Origin: a virus
DNA length: 25,378 nt
Strand: one strand, 5' to 3'
IMG/VR virus record: IMGVR_UViG_3300022905_000057
Span: 1-25,378 of that record
Positions within the stretch are counted from its first letter, which is position 1, and each line of letters starts with the position of its first letter. The notes under the pieces were generated by a model. The model ran no database searches. It saw only the letters and a list, made by a program, of their open reading frames with translations, and was not told the origin of the DNA. Both the position numbers and the translations under genes were made by a program. Below, in pieces: positions 7,506 through 15,894 of this stretch.

Positions 7506-8588
7506 TTATGCGGTATATGTTCCGCTTGATGTATATGTTAAAATTGTATCTGTTCCGTCTGTTGTTACTGTAGGGCTCCCTGTATAAGTACCTGAATATG
7601 AAGCTGTAGCTATTCTTAAAATCACAACACCTGAGCCGCCTAAACCGCCTGGCCATTGAGGTGTTCCACTTCTACTTTTACCCCAAGTTCCTCCGCCTCC
7701 GCCGCCAGTATTTGCAGTTCCAGGGCCACCATCTGGATTACCACTTCCTGCTGCACCATAGCCACCGCCACCAATACCTCCAGAAGCGGTTCCGCCAGAA
7801 GTAGGTCCGTAAGAACCGCCTCCACCGCCGCCATAATTTATAGCTGAACCTATTATTGATACTGATAATCCATCCCCACCAGCCCCAGGAGCACAACAAG
7901 TTGACGCAACTCCAGCAGATGCTGTTCCACCGCCTCCAGAAGCTGGATAACTACTATTTCCACTACCTGAATTTGTTCCACCAGCATATCCTTGTCCTGC
8001 CGTTCCAGCACCACCAGATCGGTTATAAAGGTTTCCGCCACCACCGCCACATCCTCCAGCACTACCTGGAATGCCGTATGGAAGATTGAGTGGATTATAA
8101 CCACCACCACCAAATCCTCCTCCAAGGGATGTTATTGTTGTAATATCAGCGCCTGATATTGATGAATCGCTTCCATTGCCTTGACTTCCTCCACCACCTA
8201 CTGTTATTGTGTATGTGGTTCCGTTGCTCAATAATAAATCTGATTCTGCTGATGAACCACCTCCTGAAGTGCTACCATAAGAAGTTCGTAATCCTCCTGC
8301 TCCTCCTCCGCCAGTATTATTATGGTCAGCATTATTATTAGCAAGCCCCCCAGAGCCGCCTCCAGCGACTACAAGGTAAGAAGCAACAGGAGGTTCAAAT
8401 TTATTTACAGTAGCCCATCCAGTACCATTATAAGTTTCTAATTTTGTTTCCCCTATCTCGGTATTATGTCGTATCGTACCCTCTACTGGATTTGTAGGTC
8501 TTTGCGCTGTTGTACCACTAGGCAAAGCTAAAGCATCAGTAGAAACACTTAAATCTAATAAATCGTTTGTTACTTTTGTAATTGCCAT
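7506..8588 (-). CDS. Glycine-rich tail-fibre adhesin, paralogue 2
   Basis: This 360-residue protein has the same plan as its two neighbours. An N-terminal fibre head ends in GTTAQRPTNPVEGTIRHNT and an ETYNGTGWATV strand. A long glycine-rich region runs from about residue 72 (YLVVAGGGSGG) to about 325 (GSGVVILRI). The C-terminal tail is constant (SPTVTTDGTDTILTYTSSG). The middle differs most from its paralogues and includes an unusual Cys-Cys pair (ASTCCAPGAGG), absent from the other two. A receptor-binding role at the fibre tip is inferred from the glycine-rich architecture, which resembles polyglycine type II adhesin domains. It begins three bases after the end of paralogue 3. Related genes with constant ends and a variable glycine-rich core look suited to exchanging binding specificity, which is inference. 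Confidence 0.85.
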   Translation of the reverse strand: MAITKVTNDLLDLSVSTDALALPSGTTAQRPTNPVEGTIRHNTEIGETKLETYNGTGWATVNKFEPPVASYLVVAGGGSGGLANNNADHNNTGGGGAGGLRTSYGSTSGGGSSAESDLLLSNGTTYTITVGGGGSQGNGSDSSISGADITTITSLGGGFGGGGYNPLNLPYGIPGSAGGCGGGGGNLYNRSGGAGTAGQGYAGGTNSGSGNSSYPASGGGGTASAGVASTCCAPGAGGDGLSVSIIGSAINYGGGGGGSYGPTSGGTASGGIGGGGYGAAGSGNPDGGPGTANTGGGGGGTWGKSRSGTPQWPGGLGGSGVVILRIATASYSGTYTGSPTVTTDGTDTILTYTSSGTYTA

Positions 8589-8591
8589 AAT

Positions 8592-9623
8592 CTATGCTGT
8601 ATATGTACCAGAACTTGTATATGTTAATATTGTATTGCTACCATCTGTAGTAACTGTTGGAGAGCCTGTGGTTGTTCCTGTATAATTTGAAGTTAGCATT
8701 CTTAGTATTACTACTCCAGAGCCACCAGTCCCGCCTGCAGTTGCGGCAGTTGTGCCTCCTCCAGCACCCCCAGCACCTCCACCTGTATTAGCAGAACCAT
8801 TAGTTCCATCTAAACTTGTAGTTCCTCCTCTACCTGCACCGCCACCGCCTAAACCAGCAGCACCAGCAGTAGATTCTCCTGAACCTCCGCCACCTCCAGC
8901 ATAATACAAAGCACTACCTGTTATTGATATTTGAGTACCATTTCCTCCATCGCCCCCCGTTCCTAAACTTCCATTTGAACCAGCTACAGAAGCTCCCCCA
9001 CCTCCGCCACTAGCTGAATTTGAGCTATTTGGACTACTATTATCTCCATTTCCACCATTATTTCCTTGACCAATAGTGCCAGTACCACCTAAACTTCCAT
9101 TTGTTATATTAGTATAACCACTACCACCAGCTCCTGATCCTCCATCAACATAAGTTCTTGAACCATTCCAAGCAGAGCTTCCGCCACCACCAGTAGCTGT
9201 TATAGTATCAAATGAAGAATCAACTCCGTTTTTTCCGTCATCTGTGTATCCACTTACACCTCCTGCTCCTCCTGCACCAACTGTAATTGTGTATTGAGTG
9301 CCAGATGTTAATTCGTAGCCAGTAGAATAAAGTAATCCTCCAGCGCCACCGCCACCTGTATTTGCGTGAGTTGTTCCACCAGATCCACTACCACCGCCTC
9401 CAGCTACAACTAAATAGTCTATATCATAAGGAGGTATTTCAGCAAATACTAGTTTCCACTCTGTACCATTATAGTATTCTAAGGAATTTAAATCTGTATT
9501 CTCTCTAATCATACCAGCGACAGGAGAAGTAGGTCTTTGAGCAGTAGTGCCTTTAGGTAGGTTTAGACTTGCAGTACTTACTCCTAGATTTAATAGATCA
9601 TTTTTTACCTTAGTTAGCGCCAT
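8592..9623 (-). CDS. Glycine-rich tail-fibre adhesin, paralogue 3
   Basis: This 343-residue protein begins MALTKVKNDLLNLGVSTASL and carries the fibre-head signature GTTAQRPTSPVAGMIRENT. A EYYNGTEWKLV strand follows, then a glycine-rich core from about residue 72 (YLVVAGGGGSGSGG) to about 308 (GSGVVILRM), and the constant tail ending TYTSSGTYTA. Asn and Ser are frequent in the core, and no catalytic motif is visible. It is the first of the three glycine-rich genes to be transcribed, following the DUF7483-like gene after a 33-base gap that holds a possible seven-codon frame. A host-recognition role is inferred from the family architecture. Protein ends are well conserved between paralogues while third codon positions differ, so the copies are old or came from different sources rather than from a recent local duplication. 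Confidence 0.85.
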   Translation of the reverse strand: MALTKVKNDLLNLGVSTASLNLPKGTTAQRPTSPVAGMIRENTDLNSLEYYNGTEWKLVFAEIPPYDIDYLVVAGGGGSGSGGTTHANTGGGGAGGLLYSTGYELTSGTQYTITVGAGGAGGVSGYTDDGKNGVDSSFDTITATGGGGSSAWNGSRTYVDGGSGAGGSGYTNITNGSLGGTGTIGQGNNGGNGDNSSPNSSNSASGGGGGASVAGSNGSLGTGGDGGNGTQISITGSALYYAGGGGGSGESTAGAAGLGGGGAGRGGTTSLDGTNGSANTGGGAGGAGGGTTAATAGGTGGSGVVILRMLTSNYTGTTTGSPTVTTDGSNTILTYTSSGTYTA

Positions 9624-9629
9624 TTTCTA

Positions 9630-9653
9630 TTATTTTATTTTAAAATTTTCCAT
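9630..9653 (-). CDS. Possible seven-residue micro-ORF after fibre gene (weak)
   Basis: After the stop of the fibre gene at 9657 the repeated junction supplies an ATG followed by GAA AAT TTT AAA ATA AAA TAA, encoding MENFKIK. The frame at 12049-12096 starts similarly (MEQLKIYF). The shared ATG-GAA lies inside the 27-base repeat, so similarity of the first two codons is explained by the DNA repeat; the K-I at residues 5 and 6 is the only extra agreement. It may be an untranslated remnant of a former downstream gene. I list it only because it fills a gene gap. Confidence 0.15.
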   Translation of the reverse strand: MENFKIK

Positions 9654-9674
9654 TGTTTATGCTATTGCTAAATA
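9651..9674. repeat. 24-base stop-start junction repeat, copy 1
   Basis: Bases 9651-9674 are identical to 12094-12117 and 24449-24472. Read on the minus strand, the unit covers the last codons of the fibre gene (ending Leu-Ala-Ile-Ala), the stop TAA, two spacer bases and an AATG whose ATG begins the next frame. Copies 1 and 2 agree over three further bases (27 in all). The repeat crosses the coding end, so protein conservation alone does not explain it. Confidence 0.85.
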
Positions 9675-10682
9675 TATACAAGTATTGTTTGAATGATTAA
9701 ATGAATATGCGGTATTTATTGTAAATCCATCTGAATCAAAATTTATATCATAACCTGTATTTTCAGAATCAGCTTGGTCAGCTTTTAAATGTTTATTCCT
9801 TGGATTAGAAGTATTTCTTGCAGCATCGAAAATGTACCAATATTCTATATATCCAATATAAGTTTTAATCATAAGAAAACGTGGCTGGAATCCTGTTGTT
9901 ATTTTATTACCGACTGCTGATGTTCCTTGAAAGCTACCCACTTTCTGATATCCATCTACTGAATGGAAACAGTAGGCGATGTAATCCTTGTTGACTGTAC
10001 CTGATTCACCTGTATTTCCTATCGTAAAAACAGTACTTGTTGGTCTTGCCGTAGGACTACCAAAAATACTTCCTGAACCTGATTGAATAGCATAAAGGTT
10101 TAATTGTAAGAAATTACCATTAGTTAAATCCTTATGAAGTACTGACCAATCATTTGTAGTTTCTAATCCTTTTACAATAAGCAACTCTACAGTTGAACTC
10201 AATCCGTGTCCTACTGTAGCTGTACTTCCATTCCCAGTATACTTAACAATACTAAACCCTGCATCAGGATTTGCTGACACTTGAGAAGTAATTGTACCAT
10301 TTGTGTTTGATACCGCTGAACCTCCAGCCTTGAATGCATAGTAAACATATTTATCACTAGAACTACAGCGATTTGTTTGAGTGTATGCGCCTCCGTTTGT
10401 ACTTACGTTAAAACCTTCAGAATCAAATGTAAGCATATTTTGTGCTGGTGCAAGTGCATTTGTAAGTTGGGTTTGTAAATAACCATTTGAGGCTCCAATA
10501 ACAGTATCCCACGAAGACCAACCTTGGGCAACAGTGCGGTTTTTAATTAACACAAAATCTGCAGCGAAACCAGCATTTATTGATTGCGATGTACAATTAC
10601 CATCATAAAGCCCAACATTAAAATTATCTGTTGCGACTATTCCACCGCCAGCTTGGTCAATAAGTCTTTTATTTAATCCCAT
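9657..10682 (-). CDS. Tail-fibre protein with one DUF7483-like unit
   Basis: This 341-residue protein consists almost wholly of one repeat unit shared with 12100-15408 and 24455-25378. Diagnostic segments in order are FAADFVLIKNRT near residue 40, YYAFKAGGSAVSN near 113, NPDAGFSIVKYTGNG near 137, VGHGLSSTVELLIVK near 157, AYCFHSVDGYQKVGSF near 237, TGFQPRFLMIK near 263, and the terminal IYLAIA. I recognise this as a DUF7483-type domain found in phage fibre or tail proteins; the biochemical role is unknown, but a beta-rich virion surface protein is likely. It follows the 153-residue gene directly (stop TAA joined to ATG). Its last codons, stop and the bases just after are identical over at least 24 bases to the ends of two other such genes. 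It is member C' of a duplicated three-gene module. Confidence 0.85.
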   Translation of the reverse strand: MGLNKRLIDQAGGGIVATDNFNVGLYDGNCTSQSINAGFAADFVLIKNRTVAQGWSSWDTVIGASNGYLQTQLTNALAPAQNMLTFDSEGFNVSTNGGAYTQTNRCSSSDKYVYYAFKAGGSAVSNTNGTITSQVSANPDAGFSIVKYTGNGSTATVGHGLSSTVELLIVKGLETTNDWSVLHKDLTNGNFLQLNLYAIQSGSGSIFGSPTARPTSTVFTIGNTGESGTVNKDYIAYCFHSVDGYQKVGSFQGTSAVGNKITTGFQPRFLMIKTYIGYIEYWYIFDAARNTSNPRNKHLKADQADSENTGYDINFDSDGFTINTAYSFNHSNNTCIYLAIA

Positions 10683-11144
10683 TTATATAAAACTTGGAAG
10701 TTCGTAATCAATTACACTTGCCTTTGTTGTTAACGCATTTATATTTGTTTCGTGTGTTGCGCATTCAGTTCTTAATGCCGTTCTTGCATCAAGGATGTCT
10801 TGTGGAACGGCAGTTCCTTCTTGACCACGAATTATATACCAATCAGTTTTTGCAAGTTCACGGTTGTATAAATCTTTAAGATTTGCAATCTTTTGTTCTT
10901 TTAATTCAGCGACTGTTTGTGTATATGTTCTTGCTTCTACTGGGTATGTAAACACTTCAAGATTGGCATCAAAATATATTTCCCCAAGTTGTTCAGATTG
11001 TTTTGTTTCTGGCATTACAACATCGTAAAATCCAAGACCTTTTAAATCTTCATCCGACATATAATTAACCCCAAGAATATTACCCCAAGTTTTGGGAACT
11101 GAAGAATATGTTTTTATTGTACCGTTTAAGTTTATTCCTTTCAT
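10683..11144 (-). CDS. Small fibre-associated protein, copy B' (possible fibre chaperone)
   Basis: This 153-residue protein begins MKGINLNGTIKTYSSVPKTW. It has a middle LGFYDVVMPETKQSEQLGEIYFD and a helical C-terminal half with AELKEQKIANLKDLYNRELAKTDW split across residues 83-106, followed by IIRGQEGTAVPQDILDARTALR. The TDWYxxR and IxxxRxxLR pattern resembles tail-fibre assembly proteins (DUF4376 or Caudo_TAP type), which help fibre trimerisation or stay attached to fibres. I regard that as a plausible but unproven role. Its paralogue is the 160-residue protein at 15410-15892, in which DWYYIR, GTAVPQ and the IANLK segment are retained. Both lie immediately upstream of a DUF7483-like fibre gene, here with stop and start directly abutting, suggesting each partner acts on the fibre encoded next to it. 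Confidence 0.82.
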   Translation of the reverse strand: MKGINLNGTIKTYSSVPKTWGNILGVNYMSDEDLKGLGFYDVVMPETKQSEQLGEIYFDANLEVFTYPVEARTYTQTVAELKEQKIANLKDLYNRELAKTDWYIIRGQEGTAVPQDILDARTALRTECATHETNINALTTKASVIDYELPSFI

Positions 11145-11155
11145 TTTATATTATT

Positions 11156-12046
11156 TTAAGATGGGTCTGTGTCGCTTGTATATGTTGCAACCGAATAAAT
11201 TAATATTGCATCTGAATCATTATCATCAATACATACTACTTGAATATGGTTTGAAGAAGCACCATCATATACGCCGCTTCCAGCTTGATTTATAGTAGAA
11301 GTTGTAAAGTCGTCTGCCATTGTAATGGTTTGCGCTCCAGTTACTAAGATATCAATTACTTGCCCTTTTTTAAAGTTTTGAATATTTAAAGTGGTAGCTC
11401 CTGTCAAAGCAGAAGTGATTTCAAATATAGAATAAAGAGAAGTATCTAAATTAATTGTACCGCTTGTTGTTGCAATATCTTGTTTATCTGTAAATCTTGC
11501 ACCAAGTTTTTCGTATGATACAACATCGTCTGCTAAATGAACAGTATCAATACTTCCATCAACATACTGATCTGAATCAATAGCGTCAGCAGCCATTTTA
11601 GTATTTGTTATAGAGCCATCTGCTACAGTAGTAAGTGCTATTGCTTTAATATGTACTAAATCTATATCAGTTCCATTAGGAGGCGCTGTAGTAAATGTTA
11701 TAGTAGTTCCTGAAACAGAATAATTATCTTTTGATTGATATATCCCATCAAAATAAACTTGAGTATTATTTTTAGAATCTATACTTTGTGAAGCAGTAAA
11801 AGCAACTGTAGTGCCATCTCCTGTAAATGCATTATAGTATATAGTTGCTACATCTCCACCACCAATACCTCCCCATTCGGTAGTATATCCCTCAAATTCA
11901 TTTGTTGTTGTATTATATCGGAACATTCCAGCGGCAGGTACACTAGGTCTTTCTGCTGTAGTTCCTGAAGGGACTCCCATGCTTTCTGTACCAGCTAACT
12001 GTACATTTTCTTCTAAAACATGCTTTGTTACCTTAGTTAGTGCCAT
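11156..12046 (-). CDS. Tail-fibre protein with shared head, beta repeat and terminal domain, copy A'
   Basis: This 296-residue protein begins MALTKVTKHVLEENVQL. Residues about 27-62 hold the shared fibre head (GTTAERPSVPAAGMFRYNT, then a Gly-Trp-rich strand). Residues about 73-132 form one beta repeat (FTGDGTTVAFTAS, then NTQVYFDGIYQSKDNY, then SGTTITFTTAPPNG) of the type present three times in 16334-17992. The C-terminal part, from SYEKLGARFTDKQDI through DILVTGAQTITMADDF to IQVVCIDD, matches the 145-residue protein at 15895-16332. It is therefore a mosaic of modules found elsewhere in the block. No enzymatic motif is visible; a structural fibre role is likely. It is followed by the B' and C' genes in the same order as the A-B-C set at 16332-12100. 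Its ATG is two bases after a possible 15-residue micro-ORF. Confidence 0.83.
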   Translation of the reverse strand: MALTKVTKHVLEENVQLAGTESMGVPSGTTAERPSVPAAGMFRYNTTTNEFEGYTTEWGGIGGGDVATIYYNAFTGDGTTVAFTASQSIDSKNNTQVYFDGIYQSKDNYSVSGTTITFTTAPPNGTDIDLVHIKAIALTTVADGSITNTKMAADAIDSDQYVDGSIDTVHLADDVVSYEKLGARFTDKQDIATTSGTINLDTSLYSIFEITSALTGATTLNIQNFKKGQVIDILVTGAQTITMADDFTTSTINQAGSGVYDGASSNHIQVVCIDDNDSDAILIYSVATYTSDTDPS

Positions 12047-12048
12047 AA

Positions 12049-12096
12049 TTATTTATTTATTCTGTTATTTAAAAAGTATATCTTCAATTGTTCCAT
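12049..12096 (-). CDS. Possible 15-residue micro-ORF in fibre-gene gap (weak)
   Basis: The gap after the 1102-residue fibre gene is almost exactly filled by an ATG frame encoding MEQLKIYFLNNRINK and ending TAA two bases before the next ATG at 12046. The ATG belongs to the 24-base junction repeat shared with 9651-9674 and 24449-24472, and in the third location the same ATG begins a real gene. It could be a genuine micropeptide, a remnant of a displaced gene, or chance in A/T-rich sequence. No homologue can be judged by eye. Confidence 0.2.
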   Translation of the reverse strand: MEQLKIYFLNNRINK

Positions 12097-12117
12097 TGTT
12101 TATGCTATTGCTAAATA
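12094..12117. repeat. 24-base stop-start junction repeat, copy 2
   Basis: This copy lies at the end of the 1102-residue fibre gene. Its ATG opens a 15-residue frame that fills the gap to the next gene. It is identical over 24 bases to copies 1 and 3, and over 27 to copy 1. Confidence 0.85.
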
Positions 12118-15100
12118 AATCCAATCATATCCTGAATTATTATATGACTCTCCTGATAATGTAAATCCTGTTGATGTGAATGTATGGGTGTCACTTGCGG
12201 TGTACTCTGTATTGCTTCCGTTTGCTGTTGAAAACTTATTATTTGGTCTTACGGCATCAATCATATACCAACTTGAAGCAAGATTAGTAGCCTTAATCAT
12301 TACAAATCTTGGTTGAAATCCTGTTGTAATAGTTTGACCACTTACTCCAGTTCCACTATAATTCCCTATCTTCTGATACCCAGATACTGAATGGAAACAG
12401 TAGGTTATTTGTGTTTGACCTGAATTGTTGTTATTTCCTGTACCAACAGAAAATACTGTTGATGTAGGTGCGGTATTATTCCAAAAAGCTGTACTTGTTG
12501 CTGCCGCAGCAGAATCATTAAGATATAAACCTTTTGTAGCACCTGTAGCTGAAGAATAGACGTGCCAATCATACGCACCGCTTATAGATTTATTTATAAT
12601 CAATTCAGGAGTAGAAGAAAGTCCGTGGCCAACAGTTAATGTACTGCCGGTTCCTGTCCACTTCACAATACTAAACCCTGCAGCAGCATTCACACTAACA
12701 ACACTATCTATAGTTCCGTTTGTGTTTATCTGTGGTAGGTTGTCATCGTGGTCGCCTGCTTTCCAAACCCACGCTACATAGGTTGAAGAATTTCTGTTTA
12801 CACCTGCACTTGAAGAAAGAGTAAATCCATTTGAATCGAAAGAAGATATAGCTGAGTCAGAAGAAGGCGGATTTTCTGCACTTGTTAGATTAGAATATAA
12901 AGTATATCCTGCTCCTCTAATAGAATCGTTTAAGAAATGATTATCGGCAGCTGAACGACCTTTCACCCAAACCAAATCAGGCTTGAAGTCTGTATTAATA
13001 GTTTGAGTACTACCATTCCCTGTATAAGTAACAACATCAAAGCTATCCTCTACAACTGGTTCTGTTATATCAGGGTCTGCTGCTATTGCAAGGTAGATGT
13101 ATGTGCCACCTGAAGCGTTTCCATCACCGCCTGTAGTAATCATTTCAAATCCATTTGACAATAGATTAACGTCTTGTGGATTAACCACGCCCTCTGCCTC
13201 ATCAAGGTTTGGATATAGCCTTGCTTTTAAAGCAGAAGTTGCATTTCTTTCATTATCGTGCATTACCCAGTTTCCTGTAGCATCAGCTCTTTTGTACATT
13301 ATAAAAGCAGGTTCAAATCCTGTTTCTATATAGTTACCTGTTGCTCCTGTTCCTGTATAAGACCCTATTTTAGAATAATTTTCCACTGAATGGAAGCAGT
13401 AGGCGATGTGATTTGCACTACGACTTATTGCATAGTTACTTCTTACTCCAATACTCCCCACTGTAGATGTGTTATCATAAAACGTTTGTCCTGTAGGACT
13501 TCCAAGAGCATTTGTTGAATTTAAAAATAAAAAACCATCTTGGTTTAAGTCTTTATGTTGTACTCTCCAATCTCCTGAACCATCTAATATCTTATAAATT
13601 GTCATTTCAACAGGCGAATTTAATCCGTGTGAAATGTAATTCATAACTGCAGATGTTGAATTACTTGAAGTAAATTTAACTATACTAAACCCTGCATCAG
13701 GATTTGGTGACATTGTAACATTTGTAGCTTCACTACTTGTTCCTGTTACTGCTGAACCTCCTGCTTTCCAAGCCCAAGCAACGTAATTTACTCCATTTGA
13801 ATTTGTATGCTCCGCTCCTGTGCTACCTGTCTTTACTGTAAATCCATTTGTATCAAATGTATCTATAAAACCATATATACCATAAGTTCCTTCTGCAAGA
13901 GTTAAGTTAGGGTTTAAAGCAGTACTTTGACCCCCACCTCTTACTGAATCTTGTAAATTATGAGAATACGGACTTGTTCTTGCCTTCACCCAAACCAAAT
14001 CAGGTTGGAAATCTGTAGCTTTTTGGTAAGTTACGTTTGTAGCAGTACCATCATAAGCATAGATTACGTTAGTAGCCGCTCCATCATATAGTTGTTGCTC
14101 ATCTCTTGCATCTCCATCAAATTTATAGTGGGCAACAAGATTAGCAGTTGGTACACTTGATTCGTTGTATAAGTTAGTTATATCTGAACTACTTAATGCT
14201 GATGAATATATTCGGAATTGGTCTAATTTGCCAATATAATTAAAAAATATTCCACTACTTACACTTTTTCCAGAACCTATTGTATGAAATTGATAATTAG
14301 AATCTGTAAAATTTCTTATAGTACCATCATAAGACTGAGTTGTGTCTAAACTACCATTTACATATACTTTAATATTTGAACTATCATAAGTTACAGAAAC
14401 ATTATACCAAACATTATCAGAAAATGTTGTTGAAGATTGAAATTGCACATTTGTTCCATTACTTTGAACTAAATTAAATTGTATTTTTTTAGTTGCTAAA
14501 GTAAAATATGAAATATTAAAATTTTTAGAAAATTCAATTATTCTTCCATAATCATTATAAGTGCTATTATGCCAAAAAGAAATACTAAGTTCTCCGCTTG
14601 TATCAAATAAATTTCTTAAATTAAGGCTACTAACTTCAATGCTACTACTACTCCCATTAAATATAGCAGCACTTCCAAACTTACCACTTACACCCCCTGT
14701 ATCATTAGCGTTACCATCTAATTGGTATAAAGCAACCCCTGAATCATCATTAAATATATCTGTTACAGATTTAGATGTACTTGTAGCAGTTTCCCCATAT
14801 AGAGTAGTTACTTCTGAAGAGGATAATGCTTTGTCAAAGATTCTTACTTGGTCTAATTTATTATTGAAATGATAAACGCCTTGTGTGGCATCATACCATT
14901 CCCCTATTGAAATATATGAAGTTGTATTATAAGTAGCATTTTTTGTTTGCGTAGTAAATAAGCTCCCATCTATATATGCTTTAAATTCATTAACCCCATC
15001 CCAAGTTAAAACAAAATGATGCCATCCATTTGATAATGTAGGCAAAGTACCAAGATTAACATCGTGTGAAGAAGTAAACCCTTGTACATAAAATTGTCCT

Positions 15101-15408
15101 GTTGATTGGTCAAACCAAATACCAATACTCAACCCTGCAGTCCCCCATTGACCAGTACTAACTAATGTTCCAGCAGTTGTACCATTTGTGCACGCCCAAA
15201 CGCTATAAGAGCGAGCTGCATTTCCTGTGATAGCACTAAATGAAGTATTAATTATCCTACTACTACTCCCATTAAAAGCAGCACCTCTATTTATATACCC
15301 ACCAATACGTTGAGTTCCACCATTACCTGTATAGGTTACAGTATCAAAGTTTCGTGATGGAAGAAAAGCTGCTTCTGCACCTGTATTTATTAATTTTTTA
15401 CCAATCAT
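12100..15408 (-). CDS. Large chimeric tail-fibre protein: two LamG domains plus two DUF7483-like units
   Basis: At 1102 residues this is the largest protein in the window. After a short leader (residues 1-45, including DTVTYTGNGGTQRI) come two LamG / concanavalin A-like lectin domains. The first spans about 45-205 (AAFNGSSSRI ... WHHFVLTWDGVNEFKAYIDG ... LDQVRIFDKALSSSEV); the second about 240-435 (GSAAIFNGSSSSIEV ... WYNVSVTYDSSNIKVYVNGS ... LDQFRIYSSALSSSDI). Two DUF7483-like units follow at about 465-780 and 790-1102, each with PDLVWVK, AWKAGG or VWKAGD, AGFSIVK, AYCFHSV or TYCFHSV, and YLAIA. LamG domains commonly bind glycans, so a carbohydrate-recognition role on the fibre is likely. 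The first unit ends YLAIAADPDITEP and runs into the second without a stop, so two fibre genes appear fused. It is member C of the duplicated module, and the junction with the preceding gene is TAA-T-ATG. Confidence 0.88.
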   Translation of the reverse strand: MIGKKLINTGAEAAFLPSRNFDTVTYTGNGGTQRIGGYINRGAAFNGSSSRIINTSFSAITGNAARSYSVWACTNGTTAGTLVSTGQWGTAGLSIGIWFDQSTGQFYVQGFTSSHDVNLGTLPTLSNGWHHFVLTWDGVNEFKAYIDGSLFTTQTKNATYNTTSYISIGEWYDATQGVYHFNNKLDQVRIFDKALSSSEVTTLYGETATSTSKSVTDIFNDDSGVALYQLDGNANDTGGVSGKFGSAAIFNGSSSSIEVSSLNLRNLFDTSGELSISFWHNSTYNDYGRIIEFSKNFNISYFTLATKKIQFNLVQSNGTNVQFQSSTTFSDNVWYNVSVTYDSSNIKVYVNGSLDTTQSYDGTIRNFTDSNYQFHTIGSGKSVSSGIFFNYIGKLDQFRIYSSALSSSDITNLYNESSVPTANLVAHYKFDGDARDEQQLYDGAATNVIYAYDGTATNVTYQKATDFQPDLVWVKARTSPYSHNLQDSVRGGGQSTALNPNLTLAEGTYGIYGFIDTFDTNGFTVKTGSTGAEHTNSNGVNYVAWAWKAGGSAVTGTSSEATNVTMSPNPDAGFSIVKFTSSNSTSAVMNYISHGLNSPVEMTIYKILDGSGDWRVQHKDLNQDGFLFLNSTNALGSPTGQTFYDNTSTVGSIGVRSNYAISRSANHIAYCFHSVENYSKIGSYTGTGATGNYIETGFEPAFIMYKRADATGNWVMHDNERNATSALKARLYPNLDEAEGVVNPQDVNLLSNGFEMITTGGDGNASGGTYIYLAIAADPDITEPVVEDSFDVVTYTGNGSTQTINTDFKPDLVWVKGRSAADNHFLNDSIRGAGYTLYSNLTSAENPPSSDSAISSFDSNGFTLSSSAGVNRNSSTYVAWVWKAGDHDDNLPQINTNGTIDSVVSVNAAAGFSIVKWTGTGSTLTVGHGLSSTPELIINKSISGAYDWHVYSSATGATKGLYLNDSAAAATSTAFWNNTAPTSTVFSVGTGNNNNSGQTQITYCFHSVSGYQKIGNYSGTGVSGQTITTGFQPRFVMIKATNLASSWYMIDAVRPNNKFSTANGSNTEYTASDTHTFTSTGFTLSGESYNNSGYDWIYLAIA

Positions 15409-15409
15409 A

Positions 15410-15892
15410 TTATAAGCTTATGTCGTAAGTTACAACTGATGCTTCTGTTGTTAATGCATTAATTTCGGCTTCTTTTGTAGATACGGTTGTCATTATTGAC
15501 GCTCTATCATCTATAATTTGTTGCGGTACTGCTGTACCCAATGCTGTAAGTCTTATATAATACCAATCAGTTTCGGCAAGTTTAGAATTAGCTGATGATT
15601 TTAAGTTAGCTATTTTTTGCTCTTTAAGTTCATCTAAACTTTGTGACCAAGTTTTATCTGTCTTGTCGTAAGTAAATTGTGTATTAGCACTATCAAAATA
15701 TATTTCCCCTAAATTATGAATTCTTGAATCATAACCATCAGGAATAACAACATCAAACAATCCTGCTTCTTTTAATTGCCCTTCTGTCATTGCAGATGCA
15801 TTCAAATAAGTTCCTGTTGAAGAGTATAAAACTTTAGGTACTCCTTCGTAAACTTTTATTATACCGTTTTTATTTATTGCTTTCTTTCCCAT
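15410..15892 (-). CDS. Small fibre-associated protein, copy B (possible fibre chaperone)
   Basis: I choose ATG 15890-15892, giving 160 residues (MGKKAINKNGIIKVYEGVPK). An upstream GTG at 15925 would overlap the preceding gene, whereas this ATG is two bases after that gene's TAA and aligns with the start of its paralogue at 10683-11144. It shares with that paralogue the N-terminal N-G-x-I-K-x-Y segment, LFDVVIPDGYDSR beside LGEIYFD, the helical ELKEQKIANLK run, TDWYYIR, GTAVPQ and a closing NALTTEASVVTY. The pattern resembles small tail-fibre assembly or attachment proteins, but no function is demonstrated. It is followed, after a single base, by the large DUF7483/LamG fibre gene. The tight spacing on both sides suggests coupled translation with its fibre partners. 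Confidence 0.82.
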   Translation of the reverse strand: MGKKAINKNGIIKVYEGVPKVLYSSTGTYLNASAMTEGQLKEAGLFDVVIPDGYDSRIHNLGEIYFDSANTQFTYDKTDKTWSQSLDELKEQKIANLKSSANSKLAETDWYYIRLTALGTAVPQQIIDDRASIMTTVSTKEAEINALTTEASVVTYDISL

Positions 15893-15894
15893 GA

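Noticed and set aside
7640-8125. Several overlapping long frames on both strands in the glycine-rich gene
   Set aside because: Repetitive GGN codons leave other phases almost free of stop codons; the products are low-complexity and lack leaders.
6250-9420. CCACC/CCTCC-rich tracts resembling a repeat array or CRISPR
   Set aside because: They follow the codon phase of Gly-Gly runs, have no constant repeat-spacer size, and no cas gene is nearby.
12047-12099. Terminator or promoter in the gap after the large fibre gene
   Set aside because: No stable hairpin with a T-run and no promoter consensus is visible; the gap is filled by the repeat and a short frame.
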